From NCBI RefSeq assembly GCF_024582815.1, contig NZ_CP102099.1:3658001-3722000 (forward strand): 64,000 nucleotides of DNA. The letters are read 5' to 3'. Positions 56,805 to 64,000 of the stretch are shown in pieces. The DNA comes from Acinetobacter colistiniresistens (GTDB lineage: Bacteria; Pseudomonadota; Gammaproteobacteria; Pseudomonadales; Moraxellaceae). Each line of letters begins with the position of its first letter. The first letter of the stretch is position 1. The notes under the pieces are model-generated. The model saw only the letters and a list, made by a program, of their open reading frames with translations, ran no database searches and was not told the origin of the DNA. The position numbers were made by a program, and so were the translations under genes.

Positions 56805-57900
56805 ATGAAAAAACGGTATTGCATTATTACTCACTGCCTGTGCTAGCCTTGCACATACAGCAACGACTGGCGCCACATTCACCAATGAGCAGTGCCAACA
56901 AGATTTTAATTTTATTGCAAATTTTTTATTAGAAAATGATGCAGGCATTCATGCAGATGAATGGAAACAATATCCAGATATTATCAATAGGTTATTCAAA
57001 ACACAGCAAAATAAAATGACCCAAATTAAAACAGTTAAAGACTGTACTGTAATCATTGAGCCTTTTTTACGCTCGATACGCAAAGGACACCTTAGAGCAT
57101 CAGATCAATCAATATTTCATGGCTTTCATGTCAGCACAAATTCAAGTTCAGATCAAAGTTTAATAGAAACTCAACAACTATCTGAATTAACGTCTTATAT
57201 CAAAGTCACCTCTTTTCGAGAGGGAATGAAACAAAAACTAGAAAAAGTCATTCAGAAAAATCAGGATAATATTCGTACTGCCCCCTATATCATTATTGAT
57301 GTCCGTGAAAATAACGGTGGTAATGATTCAAATTATTTCCCTTTAATACAATTATTAGGTCAGCATGAGTACTGGTTTCAGTCACCTAAAATGTTCTCTA
57401 CCCCAGAGAATATTAAAGCATGGGCAATCTATAAAACATTATTGAACAGTGCTTCACATAACAAATGGAATGATGCAATCACTGCAAAACTGCGAACACA
57501 ACCTTGGCGTTGGGTCAGTCTATTTGATACAAATGAAATTAGACAAACCATTAACAAAAAAGAAGCTTTAGCCCAACCTAAAAAAATAATGATTTTGATG
57601 AGTTCAGAATGTGGAAGCTCATGTGAGCAATTTATCTTAACTGTAAAACAAAACCCCAAGGTCATCACGATGGGGCAAAATACTTATGGCACTATCGCAG
57701 CATCTAACATGCTTGAAAAATTGACACCATCCAATAAAATCTACTTAAGTTATGCAGGAACTTATGTCAATTCAGGCATCAAAGATGTCGATCGTTTGGG
57801 TATCCCACCTCAAATAAAACTGCCCCAGCCCCAGAATAAAACGGCCTATAATGCCGAAATTTCGTTGGCGCAAAGCTTGTTGGAAAATGAAAAACTATAA
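56805..57900 (+). pseudogene. S41-like serine peptidase gene, frameshifted in its signal sequence
   Basis: The frame reading IALLLTACASLAHTA (a signal peptide) runs on through a peptidase-like domain to 57900. It has DVRENNGGNDSN and the catalytic-type SSECGSSCEQFIL, as in tail-specific (S41) peptidases. The ATG at 56805 is followed by six A's, which puts it one base out of frame; five would give MKNGIALLL. As it stands, the first in-frame ATG is 57016, without a signal, yielding 294 residues. This may be a recent slippage, phase variation or sequencing error. Domain otherwise looks intact. Confidence 0.6.
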
Positions 57901-57918
57901 CGTCATTCAAGGATGAGA

Positions 57919-57955
57919 CTAAAACTTTTCCAACTCAATCCATTTTGCTTCTGGA
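57919..57955 (-). pseudogene. Remnant of a second bioD 3' end
   Basis: Read on the minus strand, this short piece encodes PEAKWIELEKF and a stop. The intact bioD at 59071 ends [12 protein letters not shown]. The nucleotide match over the core is nearly exact. It is joined directly to a duplicate of the exbD 3' end. Confidence 0.7.
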
Positions 57956-57956
57956 A

Positions 57957-58092
57957 GGTGATGGCATTAGCTCAACAAACCAATGTCACTAAAATCGGTA
58001 TCGTCAGTAATAACTACATAATAAAAACAAGAAACTATTCTCATAATGAGAGTCTACTCCTGTGCTAACAAGTTCGCTTGTTGCTTTTTTTA
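57957..58092 (+). repeat. Diverged duplicate of exbD 3' end plus terminator
   Basis: This about 136-base segment repeats 56439-56573 with a constant offset of 1518 and about six substitutions. Three of these are synonymous in ATG-GCx-xTx-GCT (Met-Ala-Leu-Ala). One removes the stop (TAA to TAC). The hairpin terminator is also copied, with one base missing in the right arm. Confidence 0.85.
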
Positions 58093-58761
58093 TTTTATTT
58101 CACTGATCATGATCGGAATAAGCTTACTACTTACTTTATAGCCTTGCGGTTTGTTATTACAAGCATCCCCCGTCACTGTGGTTCGAATGACATAAGGTGA
58201 ATAAGGCATCACATTTAAATAGCCAGAGTTCTCTCGTCCCGTACGACAATCTTCTGCACCTAGTTTTTCATCATAGCGCCCGTTATAAGAAGATTCTTCT
58301 ACTCTTGTAATCAGCTTAGTACTCCATTGATTTAAATAAACTAGACTTTTACTCGATTCAACCGTGCCCTGTCCTGAGCCTGCGCTTTCAATTTCGATCA
58401 GTTGAATCGGCTTACCTTTATAAACGGTTGGATGTACTTTAAAGCTATTCGATTGACCACCAAACTCTTTTAAGATTCGAGCCTGTTTTAATTTGGGACG
58501 GGTTAATACATAACCAGCCCAAAAATTCCGTCCCGCATTTTCAAAACTCACGCCCGATAAATAGGCTTCTTCCCCTGAGATCAGTTTTACGGCTTCGGTA
58601 GAATCAATCTGAATGGCTTGAGGAGGATTGGCATTTGAATCTTGTAAGTTGGTGATCCAACTAATGATGGTTTTATCTGTTGGCACAGCAGCATGAGTTG
58701 TTGAGACTGGAATCAAAAATCCAAATAAAATGGATAGAGCTAATTTATTTTTCTTGTTCAT
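58090..58761 (-). CDS. Exported protein of unknown function
   Basis: This 223-residue protein has a signal peptide (MNKKNKLALSILFGFLIPVS, cleavage near THAA). The mature part contains YLSGVSFENAGRNFWAGYVL and two cysteines late in the chain (EDCRTGRE and GDACNN). I recognise no family. AAGG lies seven bases before the chosen ATG; an extended frame to 58908 runs through repeat DNA and is rejected. It is cargo of the exbD-bioD insertion spot, and its stop overlaps the copied terminator. Confidence 0.6.
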   Translation of the reverse strand: MNKKNKLALSILFGFLIPVSTTHAAVPTDKTIISWITNLQDSNANPPQAIQIDSTEAVKLISGEEAYLSGVSFENAGRNFWAGYVLTRPKLKQARILKEFGGQSNSFKVHPTVYKGKPIQLIEIESAGSGQGTVESSKSLVYLNQWSTKLITRVEESSYNGRYDEKLGAEDCRTGRENSGYLNVMPYSPYVIRTTVTGDACNNKPQGYKVSSKLIPIMISEIK

Positions 58762-58804
58762 TTTAGGCCTTACTTTTATAAAATCGAAACTCTCAGATGA
58801 AATA

Positions 58805-58905
58805 TGATACTCGGAAACGTCATCCATAACCTGCGTGAATTTTGCAATATATTGTTTCTGCGAAATAATAAAAACAAGAACAGAGAGAGCAGGTTTTGTG
58901 GATGA
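58805..58905. repeat. Palindromic intergenic repeat, left copy
   Basis: TGATACTCGG leads into GTCATCCATAACCTGCGTG and then CAGGTTTTGTGGATGAC about 50 bases later. The two arms are complementary, so the unit can form one long hairpin. A copy in the opposite orientation lies at 63638-63747, on the far side of the biotin genes. Confidence 0.65.
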
Positions 58906-59070
58906 CAATGCCTTTGCCTACTTTGGGCGAAACCAAAGTAGGGCGAACCTGAACGAAGTTGAAATATATTTCAACTGAAGCGCAAGACATAGTGGTTTAT
59001 CCCTAACTTTAGCTTGAACTCAGCGAGACTCCGTGAAGAGCCACTATTTTGATTCTAATTAAAATTTAAG

Positions 59071-59712
59071 TTATTTAAACTTTTCCAACTCAATCCATTG
59101 AGCATCAGGAAAATGCTTTGCCAAATAAGCTTTTAAATAATCTGCGGTATCTTTCGAAATAACTGGATCTTTCGACTCATCCTTTAAGTTATACACCAAA
59201 GCATGCAAACTCAAACCACGCTGCTTTAATGCTTCTAAACTCAATAAAGTATGGTTAATACTGCCCAAACGTCCAGAAGTCACCAAAATCACAGGAAATT
59301 GATGCTGAGCAATATAATCAATAGTCAACATCTCTGTAGTTAAAGGTACCATCAAACCACCTGCACCTTCTAACAGCACCACCTCAAAACGTTGGGCAAG
59401 TTCCTTAGTCGCTGCCTCGATTTTGGCAAAATCCAGATCACGTCCATCCAGACGTGTGGCTAAATGTGGCGAGGCAGGATAAGTAAAAATTTCAGGCATG
59501 GTCAGCTTTTCGTGATCTTCCTGAAACCAGCCACTGCCCATAATTTCACGGTGTTTTTCGATATCTTCTGAGATACCTACATTACCTGTTTGTACTAATT
59601 TCTGAGTAATAACACGTAGCCCTTGCTCGGTCCAAAGTTTGGCGAGATAGCCTGTGGCATATGTTTTACCAATTTCAGTATCAATACCGCTGACAAAATA
59701 AATACGACTCAT
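59071..59712 (-). CDS. bioD: Dethiobiotin synthetase
   Basis: BioD carboxylates 7,8-diaminopelargonate with CO2 and ATP to dethiobiotin. The 213-residue protein has the P-loop [13 protein letters not shown] and the catalytic [12 protein letters not shown] segment. The usual GTDTGVGKT is here GIDTEIGKT, an unusual but GKT-preserving variant. GAGG-AGG-like AAAGGAGATT precedes the ATG, which directly abuts the stop of the preceding gene (TAG-ATG). Confidence 0.92.
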   Translation of the reverse strand: MSRIYFVSGIDTEIGKTYATGYLAKLWTEQGLRVITQKLVQTGNVGISEDIEKHREIMGSGWFQEDHEKLTMPEIFTYPASPHLATRLDGRDLDFAKIEAATKELAQRFEVVLLEGAGGLMVPLTTEMLTIDYIAQHQFPVILVTSGRLGSINHTLLSLEALKQRGLSLHALVYNLKDESKDPVISKDTADYLKAYLAKHFPDAQWIELEKFK

Positions 59713-60228
59713 CTATTTAATCTCCTTTCCCTGAGTTATCGAACTTTGAGGGTAAATTTCATGAATATAAGGATAATCACTCAAACGCTGATCTAAAGAA
59801 TATTCAATACAGATTTCACTACCTGCATAGTCTTGTATCTGGTAGGTATAAGGGAAAATTTGACTATTCTGCTCATTTCGTAATAAAAACTGACCACTGC
59901 TTCTGCCGGATTTCTTAATATTTTTAGCCCAACCACACATGGCTTTTCGCGGCGCATTTTGGTTCATATAATCTGTTATCCAGCTCGCCAACCCAAAAGA
60001 CAACAAAATCATCATTAAAACTATCCCTTCAATAATCAGATTGGGGATTTGATCTTTTTTCCAGATGCGTATATATCCTAAGCTGATCAGTAAAACACCC
60101 AAAATCAAGCAAACCATTGTCCAGAAGAAAGCAGAAAACAGCAGAAACATTAAACTTATGCTCAATGCAAAATAACCATGCACAATATTATGTCTGGACG
60201 TTAACCGATCTGGCATAATCCTACTCAT
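59713..60228 (-). CDS. Membrane protein of unknown function inside the biotin operon
   Basis: This protein of about 171 residues has three to four membrane spans in its first half ([20 protein letters not shown] and [20 protein letters not shown]) and a soluble C-terminal domain with two cysteines. It is not a recognised biotin gene. Its start overlaps the bioC stop by eight bases and its stop abuts bioD, so it is translationally coupled to both. A second ATG at 60216 is also possible. Confidence 0.75.
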   Translation of the reverse strand: MSRIMPDRLTSRHNIVHGYFALSISLMFLLFSAFFWTMVCLILGVLLISLGYIRIWKKDQIPNLIIEGIVLMMILLSFGLASWITDYMNQNAPRKAMCGWAKNIKKSGRSSGQFLLRNEQNSQIFPYTYQIQDYAGSEICIEYSLDQRLSDYPYIHEIYPQSSITQGKEIK

Positions 60229-61045
60229 TTCCTAAAGATAATGACTCTGCTCTCCGTGCAATCACATAAATCGGATCATAAGTCAGGCGGAAACCCTGTT
60301 CATCATAAAACTGTTGATAATCTAAATAAAACTGCTGCAAGGATTGCTTGGTCCAGCGATGCGATTTGGCTGTTGCAGTCACGCCTGTCGCCTTTAAATG
60401 CTGCAAAACTGATTTTGGATGATCGAAGTAAATCTGCTTCAGTTCTTGCGCGATGAACAATACTTCAAAGCCTTGCTGTTCCAAATGCCGTTTCAGCACA
60501 TCATGATCAATATAAATTAAACCTTGATCTGTCAGTTGTTTAATTTCAGTGAGATTATCTGGCCCAAAAGTAGAAAAACCGAAATACCCATTAGGTTTTA
60601 ACGCCTCATAAATCCGTTGTAATAATGCAGGCAGATCCATCATCCATTGCAATGCTGAACTGGAAATCACCGCATCCAAGCCTTGAGGTAATGCCAGTTG
60701 TTCAATATCACCAATCAGCCAATCAACCTTAGGTCTCCCCTTAACAAAAGGGTGAGAAGTATCACTTCGCAAGTGAGGGGATTTAAAATTGAGAAAATGC
60801 TGATCCACATCTGCATATAAATCATTTAAGCACAGTTGCTCAACCTGAAAATAAGACTCACATAAATAGGTGAGATTGCCTGAACCACAGCCAATCTCTA
60901 GGACTGAATCCAAGTTTTGCGGACAATACACTTTAAGGTATTCAAATAACTGCGCACTAATTTGCTTTTGTACCACAGCATGCTCAACATAGCTTTGCCC
61001 TGCTTTGGCAAAACGTCGTGCAACCAATGCTTTATTGATGCTCAC
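60221..61045 (-). CDS. bioC: Malonyl-ACP O-methyltransferase
   Basis: BioC methylates malonyl-ACP to start pimeloyl synthesis on the fatty acid machinery. The 274-residue SAM-dependent methyltransferase has [13 protein letters not shown] as motif I and [20 protein letters not shown] typical of BioC. The GTG at 61045 overlaps the bioF stop (GTGA) and has GGTGGAG at good spacing; a GTG two codons earlier is less likely. The partner esterase BioH is not in the window. Confidence 0.9.
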   Translation of the reverse strand: MSINKALVARRFAKAGQSYVEHAVVQKQISAQLFEYLKVYCPQNLDSVLEIGCGSGNLTYLCESYFQVEQLCLNDLYADVDQHFLNFKSPHLRSDTSHPFVKGRPKVDWLIGDIEQLALPQGLDAVISSSALQWMMDLPALLQRIYEALKPNGYFGFSTFGPDNLTEIKQLTDQGLIYIDHDVLKRHLEQQGFEVLFIAQELKQIYFDHPKSVLQHLKATGVTATAKSHRWTKQSLQQFYLDYQQFYDEQGFRLTYDPIYVIARRAESLSLGNE

Positions 61046-62202
61046 AAACACTCCACCAATTGTTCCAATTCAGCTTTTTGCACCAAAGAAGTCAAGGAAA
61101 TACGCAAGCGTGAACTATTCTGTGGCACTGTTGGTGGGCGTACTGGCATGGCATAAAACCCTTGTTGCTGCACATAGCGTGCTTTTTCAATGGCCGCTTG
61201 GCTTTCACCTACGATAATCGGAACAATATGGCTGCTGGATGGACTGGAGAAACCTTTTGCAATTACCGCCTGTTGTAAATACTGACTGATCTCAGTCAAG
61301 TGCTGACGCTGCTGCTGCATGCTCAATACTTTATTAAAAATAAAATCTGACCATGCCATCGAGATCGGTGGTAAAGCCGTGCTGAAAATCAATGGACGCA
61401 TTTTATTGATCAGATAGTCACGGATGATTGAATCACAAATGATATAGCCGCCCACAGACGCAATTGCCTTACCAAAGGTTCCAACCAAGAAATCAATCTG
61501 ATCCAATACGCCATATTGTTCGGCACAGCCCAGACCCTGCTCACCCCTGACCCCAATCGCATGGGCTTCATCGACATACAACATGGTTTTGGCAAAGCGC
61601 TGTTTTAACTGTGCCAATGCTGCCAAATCAGTCTCATCGCCATCCATACTAAAAATACTTTCAGTCACCACAATAATGCGTTCAACTTGCTCATCTTGAT
61701 GATACTTTTGCAATAATTGTTCCAGATGCTGCAAATCATTATGACGATAACGCACATATTGAGCAGTCGATAATCGAATGCCATCAATCATACTGGCATG
61801 CACCAGTTTATCGGCCAGAATCACGGTTTTGCTATCGGCCAAGGCAGGCAAAAGACCGATATTCATGTGATAACCGCTATTAAAGAGTAAGGCCGTGCGA
61901 CCAAATGCTTTGCTTAGGCTATTTTCAAATTGCTCATATTCTGCAAAATTGCCTGTAAGCAAGCGTGATGAAGATGAACTAAAGAGTGCTCGTTCAATTT
62001 TCAGCGTATCCAGAAATTCTTCTCTTAAACTTAAATCAGCGGCCAAACCTAAATAATCATTGGATGCCAGATTCAACATGCTTCGATCTTGAATGGTGAT
62101 CCATTTTCCCAGCTGTTGATTTGCAGTAAATTGGCGAAAATTACCTTGCTGTTTAAGTTGCTCAAGCTGCTCGGCATAATGATCAAGCAAAGACATTGGC
62201 AT
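61042..62202 (-). CDS. bioF: 8-amino-7-oxononanoate synthase
   Basis: BioF condenses pimeloyl thioester with alanine using PLP. The 386-residue aminotransferase-fold protein has [36 protein letters not shown] and [14 protein letters not shown] with the PLP lysine. AAGGAG precedes two possible ATGs (62202 and 62196). The first lies 20 bases inside the bioA 3' end, so these genes are coupled. Confidence 0.93.
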   Translation of the reverse strand: MPMSLLDHYAEQLEQLKQQGNFRQFTANQQLGKWITIQDRSMLNLASNDYLGLAADLSLREEFLDTLKIERALFSSSSSRLLTGNFAEYEQFENSLSKAFGRTALLFNSGYHMNIGLLPALADSKTVILADKLVHASMIDGIRLSTAQYVRYRHNDLQHLEQLLQKYHQDEQVERIIVVTESIFSMDGDETDLAALAQLKQRFAKTMLYVDEAHAIGVRGEQGLGCAEQYGVLDQIDFLVGTFGKAIASVGGYIICDSIIRDYLINKMRPLIFSTALPPISMAWSDFIFNKVLSMQQQRQHLTEISQYLQQAVIAKGFSSPSSSHIVPIIVGESQAAIEKARYVQQQGFYAMPVRPPTVPQNSSRLRISLTSLVQKAELEQLVECL

Positions 62203-63478
62203 TTGCTCCTTGCATATTTTTCACCACTTCGCTCATCTGTGCTAATAAGTAATGGAGTTCATCATCCGTGATCACATACGGCGGCATCACATAAACTAAT
62301 TTACCAAATGGCCGCACCCAAATACCCCGTTCAACGAACTGTTGCTGCAAGGTTTTCATATCGACATTGCTGGTTAATTCAACCACCCCGATCGCACCTA
62401 ACACACGGACATCAGTAACATGATCGAGCTGTGCTAAATCATTTAACTGCTCAGCAAGAATCTTTTCAAGCCGTTCAATATTGGCTTGCCAATCTTGCTC
62501 TACCAATAGTTGAGTACTTCTTAAAGCAACCGCACAGGCCAGTGGATTTGCCATAAAGGTTGGGCCATGCATAAACACACCCGCTTCACCACGACTGATT
62601 GTTTCAGCCACTTGTTTAGTGGTTAGAGTTGCTGACAGCGTCATATAGCCGCCAGTTAAGCCCTTTCCAATACACATAATGTCAGGTTCAACTTGCGCAT
62701 GTTCCCAAGCAAACATTTTACCGGTGCGTCCAAAACCTGTCGCAATCTCATCAAAGATCAACAGCAAATTGTACTGCTCACACAATGCTTTGGCTTGGCG
62801 CAAATATTCAGGATGATAAAAACGCATCCCGCCTGCACCTTGTACAATTGGCTCGATAATCAGCGCTGCAATAGTGTGATGATGTTGTTCGATCTGTTGT
62901 TTGAGTTGTTGAATATCTTGCGGATTCCATTCGCCATCAAAACGACTTTGTGGCGCGGGAACAAAAATTCGATTGGGTAAACTTGTCCCAAAAATCTGAT
63001 GCATTCCTGTGACTGGGTCACACACCGACATTGCATTCCAGGTATCACCATGATAACCAGAACGGGTGGTAATAAAGTTGGTTTTCTCAGGTTGATGCAA
63101 TGCAGCCCAATACTGCACTGCCATTTTTAAAGCAACTTCAACCGAAACAGAACCTGAGTCTGCGTAGAAAATCTTATCCAAGCTCGGTGGCGTGATTTTT
63201 AATAATAATTTGCCTAATTCAATTGCAGGTTCATGGGTCAGACCACCAAACATGATATGCGCCATGTTCTGCAATTGATCTGTAACCGCTTGGTTTAGTT
63301 CAGAGTGGTTATAACCATGAATGGCACACCACCATGACGACATGCCATCAACCAAAGTTCGCCCATCTTCCAATTCAATCGTTGCGCCATAGGCACGTTT
63401 CACTTTAAAGGTTGGCAATGGATTTAACATCGAAGTATAGGGATGCCATATATGTTCTAAATCAAATGGGTCTGTCAT
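62183..63478 (-). CDS. bioA: Adenosylmethionine-8-amino-7-oxononanoate aminotransferase
   Basis: BioA uses SAM as amino donor to make 7,8-diaminopelargonate. The 431-residue class III aminotransferase has [11 protein letters not shown] at the start (substrate Tyr), [27 protein letters not shown] and the PLP Lys in [11 protein letters not shown]. It is the first gene of the operon bioA-bioF-bioC-x-bioD. AGAGGTAAAGG precedes the ATG. Confidence 0.94.
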   Translation of the reverse strand: MTDPFDLEHIWHPYTSMLNPLPTFKVKRAYGATIELEDGRTLVDGMSSWWCAIHGYNHSELNQAVTDQLQNMAHIMFGGLTHEPAIELGKLLLKITPPSLDKIFYADSGSVSVEVALKMAVQYWAALHQPEKTNFITTRSGYHGDTWNAMSVCDPVTGMHQIFGTSLPNRIFVPAPQSRFDGEWNPQDIQQLKQQIEQHHHTIAALIIEPIVQGAGGMRFYHPEYLRQAKALCEQYNLLLIFDEIATGFGRTGKMFAWEHAQVEPDIMCIGKGLTGGYMTLSATLTTKQVAETISRGEAGVFMHGPTFMANPLACAVALRSTQLLVEQDWQANIERLEKILAEQLNDLAQLDHVTDVRVLGAIGVVELTSNVDMKTLQQQFVERGIWVRPFGKLVYVMPPYVITDDELHYLLAQMSEVVKNMQGANANVFA

Positions 63479-63637
63479 CCTTTACCTCTATAAATTCAAT
63501 ATTTAATGATGTGCTGTACAGTGTCATTCCGAGTACTCACCCAATTTCAGGATAAGCCTTCGGCTCGACCTACTTTTCTTTCGGGATGAGGAGCGCTGCT
63601 CCGCAAGGGTAACCATCTTGCGCAGCTTTAGCGCTGC

Positions 63638-63747
63638 TCATCCACAAAACCTGTTCACTTCCTGAGCCCATCCAAGTGTATCTACTCATCCATTTTCATC
63701 ACTTTTACGATAACCACGCAGGTTGTGGATGACGTTACCGAGTATCA
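63638..63747. repeat. Palindromic intergenic repeat, right copy (inverted)
   Basis: TCATCCACAAAACCTG at 63638-63653 and CACGCAGGTTGTGGATGACG through CCGAGTATCA at 63747 match the left copy in reverse. The arms can pair. The surrounding 63480-63840 has no gene apart from the next one, but includes hairpins such as AGCGCTGCTC with GAGCAGCGCT nearby. Confidence 0.65.
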
Positions 63748-63840
63748 ACATTTTAGATAAATTCATACAGAAGAACTTGTGAACATCTTAGACTTGTCAA
63801 AATCTAAAATATATTGCGATAACTTTCAATTCAAGCAAGA

Positions 63841-64000
63841 TTAAACCGTCTGTTGAATAAAATCTTCAATTATTTGCACAGTCTGCTCAACCATAAAGCA
63901 CGGAAAACCATGCGAAGCTCCATCAATCGAAACAACACATAGATTCTTTGCAGCTAAATCCTTTGTTTTTTGCATAACTTGGTAAGGAACTAAAGCATCA
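63841..64000 (-). CDS. Alpha/beta hydrolase C-terminal end (partial)
   Basis: The window cuts this gene. The last about 52 residues are visible, with DALVPYQVMQK (the acidic residue of the triad) and VSIDGASHGFPCF (the catalytic His), the usual order at the end of alpha/beta hydrolases. The substrate is unknown. It could be checked as a BioH-like esterase, but nothing visible here proves that. Confidence 0.6.
   Translation of the reverse strand, partial: DALVPYQVMQKTKDLAAKNLCVVSIDGASHGFPCFMVEQTVQIIEDFIQQTV

Noticed and set aside
60760..60800. Hairpin-like sequence within bioC as an insertion
   Set aside because: It is in frame and within a normal-length BioC; no target duplication is seen.
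63500..63520. CTGTACAG palindrome before bioA as a biotin operator
   Set aside because: Only eight bases, not like known BirA or BioR sites, and not repeated elsewhere in the window.

Overview
The window is chromosomal DNA of a gammaproteobacterium, most likely Acinetobacter. The base composition is AT-leaning. Supporting gene neighbourhoods are a HemJ-type protoporphyrinogen oxidase, a BamD with a long repeat-bearing tail, lone coaD-ferredoxin, ispE/tRNA-Gln/prs/rplY/pth, and bioA-bioF-bioC-x-bioD. The species cannot be named from sequence alone. Almost all of it is ordinary housekeeping DNA, with three accessory patches: about 3.8-6.1 kb, 11.8-12.9 kb and 56.5-59.0 kb.

Layout. 0-3.8 kb: an EcsC-family protein, a ketoacyl-ACP synthase and hemJ, with a palindromic intergenic repeat. 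3.8-6.1 kb: secreted and hypothetical proteins, an HExxH protein, and three tandem genes for tiny single-span membrane proteins. 6.7-16.7 kb: nadE, duplicated tRNA-Met, rnpB, ferredoxin, coaD, smpB, a decayed toxin/immunity patch, a flavodoxin-like protein, pgeF, rluD and bamD. 16.8-26.2 kb: dnaG, hemA, a TPR protein, lolB, ispE, four tRNA-Gln genes, prs, rplY, pth and panD. 26-33 kb: a cNMP-binding patatin phospholipase, an FMN riboswitch with ribB, a HAD phosphatase, thiD and kbp. 33-41 kb: acpP-fabG-fabD, rpmF, yceD, epmC, a YrdC-domain protein, a GNAT enzyme, scpA, scpB and rluB.

41-56.5 kb is the most coherent functional block. One strand carries a run of two family-5 peptide-binding proteins, an exported M3 oligopeptidase, two ABC permeases and a double ATPase. 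The other strand carries a TonB-dependent receptor with a close match to a sigma-54 (-24/-12) promoter, followed by a dedicated tonB-exbB-exbD-exbD set. I infer a complete outer-to-inner-membrane route for a peptide-like substrate with periplasmic trimming.

56.5-59 kb lies between exbD and the biotin genes. It holds two unrelated cargo genes separated by second, diverged copies of the flanking gene ends (bioD 3' end joined to exbD 3' end plus terminator). The simplest reading is that two strain alleles of one insertion hotspot now sit in tandem. 59-63.5 kb is the biotin operon, flanked by inverted copies of a hairpin repeat. The window ends inside an alpha/beta-hydrolase-like gene.
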